A stretch of DNA of 64,000 bases from Areca catechu (GCA_021397845.1 CM038044.1:62781851-62845850); one strand, 5' to 3'; numbered from the stretch's first letter, positions 31,853 to 42,489 are shown. Program-made: numbers and translations. The notes: generated by a model from the letters alone, not told the origin.

Positions 31853-34480
31853 TGATAGAAAAGTGCCCTAAGAGCCAATCATTATGAGGGCCTTTTTGTA
31901 AACTTCCAGCTCATGTATGACATACTTTCATATTAATAAAGGCATTTGATTCATCATATACTGTTGTGTCATATTTTCTTATTGATTATAATGAACACCG
32001 TAAATTAGGATAATGGAGTTAGGGTTATGATGGAGTTCATAACAGTGAGACCTAATTCCTATAAACCCTAATCTAGAATGTCCTAGTTGTTAGACCATCG
32101 ATTCAAGGATCGATGAATCCGGAAAGACTAGCTTATCCTATGTATGCTCAGTTGATGAGGGTGGTTGATCTCACAACCACTTGTGTAGAGATACTAATAC
32201 AAGGATAAGGGTGCTCATCAGGGTATGAGTATACTGGACTGATCCATACCAGGACTATCTTATGGAAGTCTTACTACTTGTCAAAAGATAGATCCCAGAG
32301 TAGAAGTTGTGCATGTGATCTTTAAACCTAAGGTCACCATGGTTCCTTGTGCACACTAAGCCATATTTTGGTTCATACTCATTCATGCCATTGCGGCATA
32401 TACGGGGTGTTCTGGGTATGGTGGAAGGAGTACGAAGGATGTGAGTGGACCAATAAGAAATCGATCATTCCTGGTAAGAGGAATTGTTATCCGATGCAAT
32501 CTCTTCGGTAAGAGACTCAAGGAGCCTTTGATCAAAGCAGGATGAGATTAGTGGAATCTAATCAGTCATCAGTTGAGTCCTCATGATCGAGCTGAGATTC
32601 AATATGATTAAGTATTAGGGTTTGATATATATCCATACCTATCACTTAATCGGGATAATGAGATATCGAAAGATTAAATTGCACGGTAACTTATTACTGA
32701 AAGGGATTTTGGTATTTTTCACCAAATTCCTCATCTTCTGGGTAGGCATGACACATTGCTAGATGTCAATCTTATCTTGTAGGTTTTCATGAACCAATTG
32801 GTTTGGTTTCATGAGTCAATTCGATGTGTGATTCGAATTAGACAATTAGGTGAGCCAATTTGATCTAATTAGGTCAATCGGGTTCGATCGGATCGAATCA
32901 GCTCAAACCTAAACCTACTGCTGGCTAGATGTGGAACCCAATGGGTCACACACAATAGAGACTTGGCCAAGGAAGTCATTCATGATTTAATTAGGGTCAT
33001 AGGATCCTAATTGGTTAGCCATATTGCAAACTAGCATATGTAGGCTAACCTAATTCCTAACCCAATTGGATTGGGTTCGGTTGCTTGCTAATTTGGCTAA
33101 CCTAATTATGGAAAACCTAAATTAGGTTGAGTCCTAAGTGGGGCTAGCCAAATCAGAGCTTGATCTGATTTTAATTTGAACTTAAGGGCATTTTAGGTGT
33201 TATATATGAAGAGTCTCAATGGCATGGGACTCTTGGTACCTAAATGATGCCTTAACTTCAAAAGGACACAGAAGGGCCTACAGACCTCTGATCTAAAAAT
33301 AAAAGATATGGTCAGAAAGCTTATTTGGTGCCTTTCCAATGACTTCCATATTTTATATGTTTGACCAAGTCAATTTATTGCTTTGGATGGACTAAATGGA
33401 AAGGGAAAGACTATTGGCGCCCTTTGGCAAACCCGGGAGAAAGTATGGCACGCAGATGGACTGAGAGTCCTTCTCCAGATGAGACTCTGGGAGCTTCATC
33501 AGGAAGGCACCTCTTTGCTCAATCCCCATGCCTTGACAAGTCGAAAGATCGGTTTAAAGTTTGAATGGGATGGTTTGAAGAGGAGTGAAAAGGTGGCGCG
33601 CACATGAAGAGTCGCGCCTCTTCATATGTGCGTGCACAACAGAGGGCAGAGTCCTTCTGTCTCTGAAACTCTTCAAGCCTCACATTACATCGGATTAGAA
33701 GAGGCATCTCGCTATCTCAAAAACTAATATTTGACACATGGCGCGATGGAGATTGATCTGGTAAGTGAAAGAACACAGATATGACTCTCCATTCCCGAAG
33801 AGTCTTATCAGATATGATGTTTCATATCTGATAAGTGTTGTCGGGATGCATTTCACGCCCCATCTGAGATTATAAATAGGGGGTATGGTGAAATAAGAAG
33901 AACTACTGCTTCTTCTTCTACGATCTTCTGAGATCAGTGTTTTTATTTTCCCAAGAGTCTGTTTGAGAGTCTTCCACTTTCTCCCTCCCTCCTTGTTTTA
34001 GGACAAGACTTGTCTTGTCAAGACAAGTTCTTCTACACTAGGACAAGGCTTGATTTTAGGACATAAGCCTATAGAGTCCTAGATAAGGGTAGTCCTAGAA
34101 CCTAAAGTGGTTTAGGACAATGTCTTGAGTGCCGTTCAGTAGGACAGGGTGTCCTATAGTGGTCAATAGACCAAAGGCTGCCGAAAGAGTTCCACTTCTC
34201 CAAACAACTTGAAGAAGTTCTTCCTTGGTCCGAGTTTCGTGTGGATCACCATTGGAGGGTTTGCGCTTGTGAACCTTGTTGAAAAGTTGGGTTTCAGCGA
34301 TCCAGGTATTTTTCTTGACTATATTTTATGATTCATTAGTTGATATTGCACAAGGAGTTCCTAGGAATTAGGATTTTCTATACATGTTATACATGTTAGG
34401 GTATCATGCTATGAAGTTTTATTTTGAAAGTCAATTCTGCATGCCGCATGATCCCCGGCACCCGGGGAGAATTCCCATCA
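31853..34480 (+). repeat. 3' LTR of large copia
   Basis: 2628 bp, TGATAGAAAAG to CCCATCA, the same length as the 5' LTR. A TATA box lies near 33870-33882. Confidence 0.92.
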
Positions 34481-34485
34481 TCTGC

Positions 34486-35470
34486 GAGGTCGGTTACATG
34501 GTCTGAACTCGGCTTGCTCATGACAAGCATGTCATCCACATAGACTTGCATGTTCCTGCCGATCTGGTCTTGGAAGACCCTATTGACTAGGCACTGATAT
34601 GTGGCATCAGCATTCTTTAAGCCGAATAGCATCATTCGATAGCAGTATGTCCCTCGATCGGTGATGAAGGTAGTGTGCTCCTCATCCTCTGAATGCATCC
34701 GGATTTGATTATATCCAGAGAATGCATCCATAAAGAAGAGCAAGCGGTGCCCCGAGGTGGCATCCACTAGTTGGTCGATCTTCGACAGAGGGAAGCTATC
34801 CTTTGGATAGGCTCGGTTGAGGTCGGTGTAGTCTACACAGATCCTCTACTTTCCATTATTTTTCTTTACCATGACCACATTTGCCAGCCAGCTCAGATAC
34901 TGCACCTCCCGAACAAATTCGGCTGTGAGGAATTTGTCCACCTCCTCGTTGATTGCCTTTTCCCTCTCCGGTGCAAAACTTCTCCTCTTCTGCCAAACAA
35001 GGTGGTACTTCGGGTCGATGCTTAGCTTGTGGATTATGATTTCTGGTGGGATCCTGGGCATGTCGGTCGCTGTCCAAGCGAACACATCAGAGTTCATCCG
35101 AAGAAACTCTAGAAGGTGGGCCCTTTCATCATCTTACAGCTGCCCCCCGATTTGCACCATTTTTGCCTGGTCGGTTCCGAGGGGATACGACAGCAAGCGC
35201 TCGACCAGGCCACCTCTGGGGTCCTGTACTCTTTGATCGAGGTCGTCTACACTGGGGTCATCCTTGACAGCCTTGGCCCCAGTTTGGAGGCAATGATGAA
35301 TGGGCTGAGGTGCCCCCCTCATCTCCCCGATGCCATAGGAGGTCGGGAACTGCACCAACAGCCACTTTGTGGAGATGACCGCATCGAGCAAGTTAAGCCT
35401 GGGTCAGCCAAGGATCACGTTGTAGGCTGAAAGGAGCCTAACAACTATGAATGTCATCATGATGGTGCTC
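34486..35470 (-). pseudogene. reverse transcriptase of Tat element, first part
   Basis: The frame 34846-35097 holds the RT lead-in (MNSDVFAWTATDMPRIPPEI, WQKRRSFAPEREKAINEEVD, WLANVVMVKKNNGK). After a stop at 34846-34848, the core continues with DYTDLNRAYPKDSFPLSKID, MDAFSGYNQIRMHSEDEEHT, RMMLFGLKNADATYQCLVNR and the catalytic VYVDDMLVMS. The frame is cut at 34485 by the copia and resumes on the - strand at 22421. The linker at 35134-35391 shows no domain. The 35 residues before 34486 in the longer open frame are translated copia LTR. Confidence 0.88.
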
Positions 35471-35479
35471 TACCGAGAT

Positions 35480-35997
35480 GGAGTCCTGGTAGTAATGGGG
35501 AGGGTAATCTCCCATTCAACCCCCACGGAGTTACCCGTGAAACCAACAAGAGGCATGTGCACGGGTATAAGCTGAGCGAGGAAAAGATTTATCCTGGAGA
35601 AAGCATCATAAAAAAGCACATCCGTGGAGCTTCCACTATCAACCATGATGCATTTTACATGATGCTTTGCGATCATCTTCTCGACGACCACAGCATCGTT
35701 GTTTACATTTTTACTTTCATCTCCCCTTTCCCTCGTAAAGAGAAGTACATTCTCAAGATTTCCCCCACCTCGGGCCTTCTTGAAAGCACACTCGGCTCCC
35801 CAGCATATCATCCCGACCGTCTTTTCAGTGGGGTGGTTGTCGACGACATGGACCAGAGGGAGCGCAACGAGCGCCTGAGGTTCCGATGGAGGTCTGCCCC
35901 CCATGAACCTTCCAAGGTAGCCCCTCTTTATGAGGTCTTCAATCTTCCTTTTGAGGTTACGGCATTCTTCGGTGTCGTGGCCATAGTCATGGTGGAA
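35480..35997 (-). pseudogene. gag C-terminus and protease of Tat element
   Basis: FHHDYGHDTEECRNLKRKIE and DLIKRGYLGRFMGG form the His/Cys-containing tail of Tat-type gag. Further on KHHVKCIMVDSGSSTDVLFY has the D-S-G active site of the aspartic protease. A solo LTR interrupts it right at FHH; the residues KYC that precede it lie on the other side, at 38080. The frame of 191 residues (35470-36045) begins with codons translated from that LTR. Confidence 0.85.
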
Positions 35998-36002
35998 TTT
36001 AC

Positions 36003-38074
36003 TATTGGGAAATATGTCCCAAAGCCAATTGTCTACTGTAGACAATTGTACATTTGATGTAATTGTATATGAATTATATTATTGAATAAAATGTTTATTC
36101 TGGCAGTTCATCACTATTTCATCTTTCTGTAATGAGTTCTTGAGTGATGAAGTCCTTAGGACTATTTGTATGTGATATAGAGAGGATATATCATATAGTC
36201 CTAAAATTGTTCGCGACCAAATGATACACTTATTTCAAGATGATAGTATATCAAGTATAGGTCGTTGTGTGCCATAGTCATTGGTTGTCCTCTTAACCAA
36301 GGAGTGTGGAGACACTGGTATGGCATGCAGATGTTGTGTTTGACATTTCATTGAACGTGACCCGTCTGTACTTTTTCTGCCTAGAGTTTTTGATATGGAC
36401 GTAGTTATCCCTCAGACATGAGATCGTCATGGTAGCTTGCGAGCAACTCACTGTACTTTGGTGCTAGACTATCTGGATTTCTAATCCAGGGATGGAATGT
36501 TTCTGGGTGCAGTTAAGTACTCGTGTAGAAGTGATCGGATCAAGATGGGATTGACCCCTCCAAAGTGTTTGGAGTAGATATCTTACTGCATTTCAATTTA
36601 GCAAAATCTTGGCCAGGGTAATCTCTGTAAAGTGTTACAAGACTTGTGAGGTTGAGACACATTATTGATGGACTTTATGGGTTGGGCAGTTTAACCCTAA
36701 GCCTTCCTAAGCATTGAGGTCAAAGGGATTAATTACAGGGTTTCTGTATCTCCTGGTTCTTGATTGTTGCTCTGCAACTTCGACCTATCCGGACGTCGGG
36801 TGTCATTGCTAGATAGCGACTTTGACTGGTATTGGAAATGTTCCAGTACTACCGGCTTAGTGTTCGAACCTATGGGGTCATACACCATAGGGATTTCTAC
36901 TTGATCTAGTGATCGAAGAATGATTGGGAATCGATCGTGGAATCACAAAGGAAAAGTGTTTTCTTTACCCTAGTGTCGACACTTGATATTCTTGAAAGTG
37001 TCGACACTTGTGTAGGTGTCGACACTTGTTGATTTCGCAAGTGTAGACACTTGATGTCACAAAAGTTATGACATAAAATTTTTCACTAAAAGTTGGTGAT
37101 GCATGGAGGTGAATTAAGTAATGTGTACTTGATATCCCAATTTGATTGAGCTATAAAAATCTGGAATGAATCAAATGGGATTTGGTTCAAAATCGGTTTG
37201 GGTCCAATTGGGTTGAACCCAATGTATGCACACTTGACCCAATTGATTTCAGTTATGAACTGAAATTAATTGAGACATTAATCTGAATTTAAATAGGTTT
37301 AAATTCAATTTTGAGGAGTTATATAACCTCCCATGACTATAACTTCCCATAACCATCCATAACCCCTTCATAACCACCCATAACTCCCCACTCTCCCTCT
37401 CCCTCTCCACCTATATGATGGGCTGAAATGGGAGGATGAAAACAACTGATAATTCAGCAAAGAAATGCTGGAAAAATCAAAAGGAAGGAAAGGAAAGAAA
37501 CTAAGAAAGGTTCTAGGTTTTGTATGGGTGTGAGGACTTTGGGAAAAGAGTGTGCATGTTTGTACCTAGTGATCTAGGTCTTGGGATTGAGTGTTTGGGA
37601 AGGGTTTCAACATCTCATCCTCCACCTCTTGAGTTTCATCATTCATTCGGTGAGTCCGACATCAAAAGAAGAAAAGGAGTTCCGATCAAATCGTTCCACA
37701 ACAAGCTAGCACTTGGAGTGGAAGTGGATCTTGAAAGAGCCCCAGTGTGAACCACCTGTAAAGGCCGGACACGTGTGCGGCTAAGCAGAGATCTTCTACC
37801 TCCTCCTGGATCTTTCGCAGCAGAGAGCATCTCCACTTCATATGAGGTATGGTTTTATATATAAAGATATGTTGCTTTGAAAGCTGTTCATAGCATGAGT
37901 TCATGATTTCATAGTTTATATTACTCATTCATGCAAGATCTTGGGCTAAGTAGCATAGAAAAGTTCTAAAAGCATGATTAGATTAAATGTTAATCTTCTT
38001 TATTATGCTTCCGTTGTATATTATTTTGAAAAAATTTTAAAATAGAAAGCATGCTCGCTACAGTTTTTCTTTCA
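36003..38074 (+). repeat. solo LTR of copia family, inserted in Tat gag
   Basis: It is flanked by perfect target duplications TTTAC at 35998-36002 and 38075-38079. It opens TATTGGGAAATATGTCCC and ends GCTTTCTTTCA-like, matching the LTRs of the - strand copia at 50472-59991 (start TGTTGGGAATTGGGTCCC). Shared inner landmarks are ATAGTGTATGACCCC/CATAGG near 36880 and a cluster of GTGTCGACAC motifs at 36972-37055. No internal region remains, so it reflects LTR-LTR recombination. The 76-residue frame at 37520 is inside the LTR and not considered a gene. Confidence 0.92.
36972..37056 (+). repeat. cluster of AAGTGTCGACACTT palindromes
   Basis: Three exact GTGTCGACAC cores plus one variant (GTGTAGACAC) lie within 85 bp. 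The same kind of cluster occurs in the related LTRs at 51298-51340 and 58923-58998. Confidence 0.8.
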
Positions 38075-38079
38075 TTTAC

Positions 38080-38369
38080 AATATTTCATCCTATCACAAC
38101 CATTGGATGGCTTCAGCGGAGGCGGGCGCTTCAGGTAGCACTCACCCTCGATTTCCATGAGGATCTTCTCCCTCGGGGCGAGGAGAGGAGTGAAGCTCTC
38201 TTCCGGGATGGGATCTCTTCTCGGCTTTGACCTTTGGCGAAAGTTTGGAGTGACTGATCTGGGCTTCCACATCTCGGAGTTCTCCCCGGGAGTGGGCTTC
38301 TTCAGAGGCCTCCGATCCAGCTCTCTCCTCATTTGATATGCCTCCTCAGCACAGATGTACTTCTGGACT
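38080..38369 (-). pseudogene. gag middle segment of Tat element
   Basis: On the - strand RVQKYICAEEAYQMRRELDR followed by a basic, Pro-rich stretch and LKPSNGCDRMKYCK. It bridges the capsid part at 42485-43640 and the zinc-like tail at 35480-35997. It is cut by the 4.1-kb element at 38375 and by the solo LTR at 38074. No stop occurs within this stretch. Confidence 0.82.
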
Positions 38370-38374
38370 CGGAG

Positions 38375-38984
38375 GATGAGGACCCGAAGTCTATTACAGT
38401 TTTGTCGAGTCCTGTAGTCCATTAGTCCTGAGTTACTTGAGTCCTGTACTGAAGTAAGTCAATTGAGTTCTGAGTCATGTAATAAAGTGAGAAAACTCAG
38501 TCAGTTGAGTCCACTTAGTCAGGTCTAGTCATTTTAGTTCAGTCAGGTCCGATCGAGTCATTCAGGTCATGTACAAGAGGAGAGTTTGCAGCCAGGAGAT
38601 TTACCAAGCCCCCCCAACCAAAGCTGGCCTTCATGTACCTGGGCCCTTTCATGCCGCCAAGCCCACAAGAGAGAGCTCCAGTCCAAGATAGGCCCACTAT
38701 TGACCAGGCCCACCAGGATTTCTTGGCCCACAAGTCAGGGTTTCTTAGCCCTCAAGTCATGCACCCTGGGGTGAATCTATAAATACCATCCCTCTCCTCT
38801 TGTATGAGTATCTTTTTTCCTAAGAATACAAATTAAAGTTATTTTGATATGAGTTTTGAGTTTTTCTCCGAATTGGAGTGGGTGTGATGCCCTGGTTCCT
38901 GTTCTTGAGTGCAAGCCCTAATCCCCTGATGACTTCTATGCTCGCCAGCAATCCTCCTCGCTTCCCCCGCTCTGTCCTGCATCA
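38375..38984 (+). repeat. 5' LTR of importin-carrying element
   Basis: It matches 41881-42484 along its length and ends GCATCA. A TATA box (ATCTATAAATACC) is at 38775-38787. The first 200 bp are rich in TTGAGTCC/GAGTCC phrases like the U3 of the gypsy LTR at 3988. Confidence 0.9.
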
Positions 38985-38986
38985 AC

Positions 38987-39001
38987 TTGGTATCAGAGCC
39001 T
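38987..39001 (+). other. primer binding site, initiator Met tRNA type
   Basis: TTGGTATCAGAGCCT starts two bases after the LTR and matches the canonical site over 14 positions. Confidence 0.88.
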
Positions 39002-39041
39002 AGACGGATTAGAATATGTTTCTTCTTCCTGACTCTTCTCT

Positions 39042-39410
39042 ATGCTGACACCCCCTGCTGCCATTGCCCATGAAGCCCGTCTCCAGCACTGCCTCCGATC
39101 AAGTCTTCCCCATGCCACCATCTTGCCCTCCTACCTCTGGCCCCACCTCTCCCTTGCGACGCAGTCCTCCCTCAAGTCCCTCCTCTCTATCATCCAGTGA
39201 GAGGACTCCAAGTTCATCGCCAAGAAGCTCTGTGACACCATCTCCGAGCTCACCTCCAGCCTCCTCCTCGATGATGGCTTGCCGAAGCTCTTCCCCTTCA
39301 TGTTTCAGGCCATCACGTCCATCGACTTCCCCCGCCTCCAGGAGTCCGCCCTTCTAATCTTCTTCTAGCTCGCCCAATACATTGGTGATGCCCTTCCTCG
39401 CTTCCCCTGG
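39042..39410 (+). pseudogene. captured importin-5 (karyopherin beta) fragment, HEAT-repeat part
   Basis: One frame reads YLWPHLSLATQSSLKSLL, a stop, EDSKFIAKKLCDTISELTSS, LFPFMFQAITSIDFPRLQES, ALLIFF, a stop, LAQYIGDAL. This follows the plant importin-5/KETCH1-type sequence roughly over residues 80-155 of that family. Importin-5 is a nuclear import receptor built of HEAT repeats. Both stops fit single changes from the expected Arg (CGA) and Gln (CAG) codons. No introns are visible. GC content is higher than in the flanking LTRs. Similarity fades after about 39400. Confidence 0.85.
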
Positions 39411-39460
39411 AATCTAAAACCCAATCCCCAAACCAAAACCCTCTCCTTTTGCAAACCCTA

Positions 39461-40074
39461 TGATGCGGGACAGGGATTGGACTGGATCGCTGGCGAGCAT
39501 GAAAGTCACCAGAGATTAGGATTTGCAAAGGAGGAAAGAAGAGGGTGCAGGGTTAAGAAAAATATTAGGGTTCACATAGATTCCCCAAGAAGAACAAGCA
39601 CATAGCAAAGGGGCTCACACAGATGCCCTAGAAGAACAAGCACATAGCAAAGGGGCTCACATAGATGCCCTGGGCTCACACAGATGCCCAAAATCAGGGA
39701 TCACACTGAAACCCTGGGAAGATGGAGAAGGGATCATACAGATATCCTAGGATCACACAGATCCTTCACACAAAACAATAGAAATTTTATTCATCCATCC
39801 TCCTCATTACAAAAGGCTGAGAGTGGTATTTATAGATTTTCCAACCCTCATTTGAATTTGAATACAAGATAAAAAGATAAGAACGAATCAAATTCAAATA
39901 TAAGATAGGATAAGATAAGCCTATCCATATATCAATCCTAACCAACCAAATCCTAATTCAAATTTTAAACAAAAGATAAATCCTAAATAAATTTATTCCA
40001 AAAAATGCTTCAAGATCTGTGCCACTCCAAGAATTATGCTTGCTCCAAGATCCGTGCTTGAGATGTCCCCATCA
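39461..40074 (-). repeat. 3' LTR of mini element
   Basis: 614 bp, directly repeated at 40484-41097. It contains tandem AAGCACATAGCAAAGGGGCT phrases at 39595-39660 and, on the - strand, ATCTATAAATACC at about 39831-39843. Confidence 0.92.
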
Positions 40075-40483
40075 TTCTCCTACGGTGGGGAAAAAACTCG
40101 ACTCTGTCGAGTTTGGGTCAGGCTCCAGCTTCAGCTTGACTTCAGCTCCGGGAACTCCAAACTTTTAGCTTGACATAACCATGATTTTTTTTTTTTAATC
40201 AACTTTGCTTTGAGAATGCTGCAGCTTTGAGATTGGTGTGCTTTGAAATCTGTGCTTTGAAAATGGGTTGCAGGCAGTTCTTGGAGAGCTTGGCATAGAC
40301 GAAGCAGAAAATAGGGGTGAGGGCTGGAAGGGAGGAATGGTGGTGGGTGACCGGCTGGGGGGAGGGTGGTCCGACGTCGATGTTGGGGAAGGATCCATGG
40401 ACGAGATTTGAAACAGGGAAGAAAGAGAACAGTGGGCCGGTGATGAAACAGAAAAATCCTAATCCTTTAGCTCTGATACCACT
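40075..40483 (-). other. interior of mini element
   Basis: 409 bp. On the - strand it runs from the primer site TGGTATCAGAGCTAAAGG (40464-40481) to the purine-rich end TAGGAGAA at 40075-40082. No coding frame is credible; it includes a run of about 14 A on the - strand at 40182-40195. Confidence 0.75.
40464..40481 (-). other. primer binding site of mini element
   Basis: On the - strand TGGTATCAGAGCTAAAGG lies two bases from the 5' LTR end (40484). The first 12 bases match the initiator Met tRNA site. Confidence 0.88.
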
Positions 40484-41097
40484 TGATGCGGGACAGGGAT
40501 TGGACTGGATCGCTGGCGAGCATGAAAGTCACCAGAGATTAGGATTTGCAAAGGAGGAAAGAAGAGGGTGCAGGGTTAAGAAAAATATTAGGGTTCACAT
40601 AGATTCCCCAAGAAGAACAAGCACATAGCAAAGGGGCTCACACAGATGCCCTAGAAGAACAAGCACATAGCAAAGGGGCTCACATAGATGCCCTGGGCTC
40701 ACACAGATGCCCAAAATCAGGGATCACACTGAAACCCTGGGAAGATGGAGAAGGGATCATACAGATATCCTAGGATCACACAGATCCTTCACACAAAACA
40801 ATAGAAATTTTATTCATCCATCCTCCTCATTACAAAAGGCTGAGAGTGGTATTTATAGATTTTCTAACCCTCATTTGAATTTGAATACAAGATAAAAAGA
40901 TAAGAACGAATCAAATTCAAATATAAGATAGGATAAGATAAGCCTATCCATATATCAATCCTAACCAACCAAATCCTAATTCAAATTTTAAACAAAAGAT
41001 AAATCCTAAATAAATTTATTCCAAAAAATGCTTCAAGATCTGTGCCACTCCAAGAATTATGCTTGCTCCAAGATCCGTGCTTGAGATGTCCCCATCA
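40484..41097 (-). repeat. 5' LTR of mini element
   Basis: Direct repeat of 39461-40074, essentially identical; on the - strand it runs TGATGGGGACATC to CCGCATCA. Confidence 0.92.
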
Positions 41098-41102
41098 CCC
41101 TA

Positions 41103-41190
41103 ATCCAAAGTTTAGAAGAGAAGGCATCATCATCGACGATCCATCCACCGGAAACCCTAACCCTCCTTCGGTCCAAGCAATGCATTTGGG
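41103..41190 (+). pseudogene. probable 5' UTR of captured importin-5
   Basis: It lies directly upstream of the ATG at 41191 and includes ACCGGAAACCCTAACCCTCC. It continues the sequence at 39410-39460 once the mini element is removed. The assignment rests only on position before the start codon. Confidence 0.4.
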
Positions 41191-41451
41191 ATGGAGCAAC
41201 AGAAGCAGCAGTAGGTGGCGGCGATCCTTGGGGCGGTGGACCAGGCCCTGTTCGAGGCTCTGGTGTCACAGATGATGACCTCCGCCAACGAGCAGTGATC
41301 ACAGGCTGAGGCCCTCTTCAACCTCTACCGCGATCGCCACCCCGACGCCCTCACCCTCAAGCTCGACCACCTCCTCCACTCCTCCTCCCGCCAGATCCTC
41401 CCTACTCCTGTAGCCACCGATGATGCCAGACTCCTCCGAACGCACGCCTAG
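41191..41451 (+). pseudogene. captured importin-5 fragment, N-terminus
   Basis: From ATG at 41191: MEQQKQQ, a stop, VAAILGAVDQALFEALVSQM, MTSANEQ, a stop, SQAEALFNLYRDRHPDALTL and KLDHLLHSSS, then unrelated residues to a stop at 41449. It corresponds to the first about 65 residues of plant importin-5. The stops again fit CAG to TAG and CGA to TGA. It lies downstream of the fragment that encodes later residues, so the order is swapped relative to the gene. Confidence 0.82.
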
Positions 41452-41880
41452 GCCAATCCTCATCATTCGCTGCTTCTCCTAATCGGAGAGGTCCACGTTC
41501 GCCATACTCCACTCGACCGTGCCACCGTCTTCCTTCCCTCGCCGTCGTCGGTGAAGGTGTGCCGGATTTTACTGCCAGAGGACATCCCCTATTCCAGCCT
41601 TCGATCCATGGAGAAGAAGGAAGTCCAGCATGAACATGAAAGCTGCACGATTCTGGAGCAGCACGATTTTTGGAGTAGCATGCTTTTTGGAGTAGCATGA
41701 ATTTCAGCACCGCACGGCTTCCAAAGCTGCACAATTTTTAGTGCAAAGATGAAAAAAAAGTTGAACAAAAAAATAAAAAAATAAAAATGGGTGACCCCAG
41801 CCTTTTTTTGATTGGTTTCAGTTCCATCCACCCTCGCTGAGCCTGACTGACGGAGTTGAGTTCTCCCCACCGCAGGGGAA
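41452..41880 (+). other. remaining interior of importin-carrying element
   Basis: A GC-rich 5' half of unknown origin is followed by repeated GCAGCACGATTTTTGGAG and AGTAGCATG phrases at about 41640-41700 and an A-rich stretch at 41745-41790. It ends with the pre-PPT sequence and AGGGGAA before the LTR. No gene is recognised. Confidence 0.5.
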
Positions 41881-42484
41881 TGATGGAATCCCAAAGTCTA
41901 TTATAGTTTTGTCGAGTCCTGTAGTCCATTAGTCCTAAGTTACTTGAGTCCTGTATTGAAGTAAGTCAATTAAGTCCTGAGTCTAAAGTGAGACAACTCA
42001 GTCAGTTGAGTCCACTTAGTTAGGTCTAGTCATTTTAGTTCAGTCAGGTCCGATCGAGTCATTCAGGTCATGTACAAGAGGAGAGTTCGCATCCAGGAGA
42101 TTCACCAGGCCCCCCAACCAGAGCTAGCCTTCATGTACCTGGGCCCTTTCATGCCGCCAAGCCCGCAAGAGAGAGCTCCAGTCCAAGATAGCCCACTGTT
42201 AACCAGGCCCACCAGGGTTTCTTGGCCCATAAGTCAAGGTTTCTTAGCCCTTAAGTCATGTACCCTAGGGTGAATCTATAAATACCACCCCTCCCCTCTT
42301 ATATGAAGTATCTTTTTTTCTATGAATACAAATTAAAGTTATTTTGATCTAAGTTTTGAGTTTTTCCCCAGATTAGAGTGGGTGTAACGCCCTGGTTCCT
42401 GTTCTTGAGTGCAAGCCCTAATCTCCTGATGACTTCTACGCTTGCCAGCAATCCTTCTTGCTTCCCCCGCTCTGTCTCGCATCA
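41881..42484 (+). repeat. 3' LTR of importin-carrying element
   Basis: 604 bp, TGATGGAATCCC to CTCGCATCA, with TATA box ATCTATAAATACC at about 42275-42287. It differs from the 5' copy by scattered substitutions and small indels, so it is older than the nested mini element. Confidence 0.92.
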
Positions 42485-42489
42485 CGGAG

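Larger units (their letters stand above)
22427..34480 (+). mobile_element. Ty1/copia retrotransposon, 12.05 kb, inserted in Tat RT
   Basis: Both LTRs are 2628 bp by their termini (TGATAGAAAAG to ATCA). Flanking 5-bp sites are TCCAC on the left and TCTGC on the right; they differ by two transitions but sit exactly where the Tat RT frame is interrupted. The order gag, protease, integrase, RT, RNase H is copia-type. Lesions are a gag deletion, a 250-bp duplication in integrase, several stops, and a nested 1.9-kb element inside RT. The lineage within copia is not assigned. A 5'-truncated sister is at 45160-50151. Confidence 0.92.
39461..41097 (-). mobile_element. 1.64-kb mini LTR retrotransposon (TRIM-like), nested
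   Basis: Two 614-bp LTRs (39461-40074 and 40484-41097) flank 409 bp of non-coding interior. Perfect target duplications CCCTA lie at 39456-39460 and 41098-41102. On the - strand the primer site follows the 40484 LTR and the purine tract precedes the 40074 LTR start (TGATGGGGACATC). By eye the LTRs differ at only one base (C at 39843 against T at 40866), so insertion is recent. LTR ends and pre-PPT sequence match the 38375 element and the chromodomain gypsy elements. Coding capacity is absent. Confidence 0.92.
38375..42484 (+). mobile_element. 4.1-kb non-autonomous LTR retrotransposon carrying importin-5 fragments
   Basis: LTRs of about 606 bp (38375-38984 and 41881-42484) enclose a primer site, two captured gene fragments and a nested mini element; gag and pol are absent. 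Target duplications CGGAG lie at 38370-38374 and 42485-42489, and the Tat gag frame continues across them. The first base or two of the left LTR appear eroded. The sequence before the 3' LTR (GAGTTCTCCCCACCGC then AGGGGAA) resembles that of the chromodomain elements in this window, so those are likely helpers. Confidence 0.88.
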
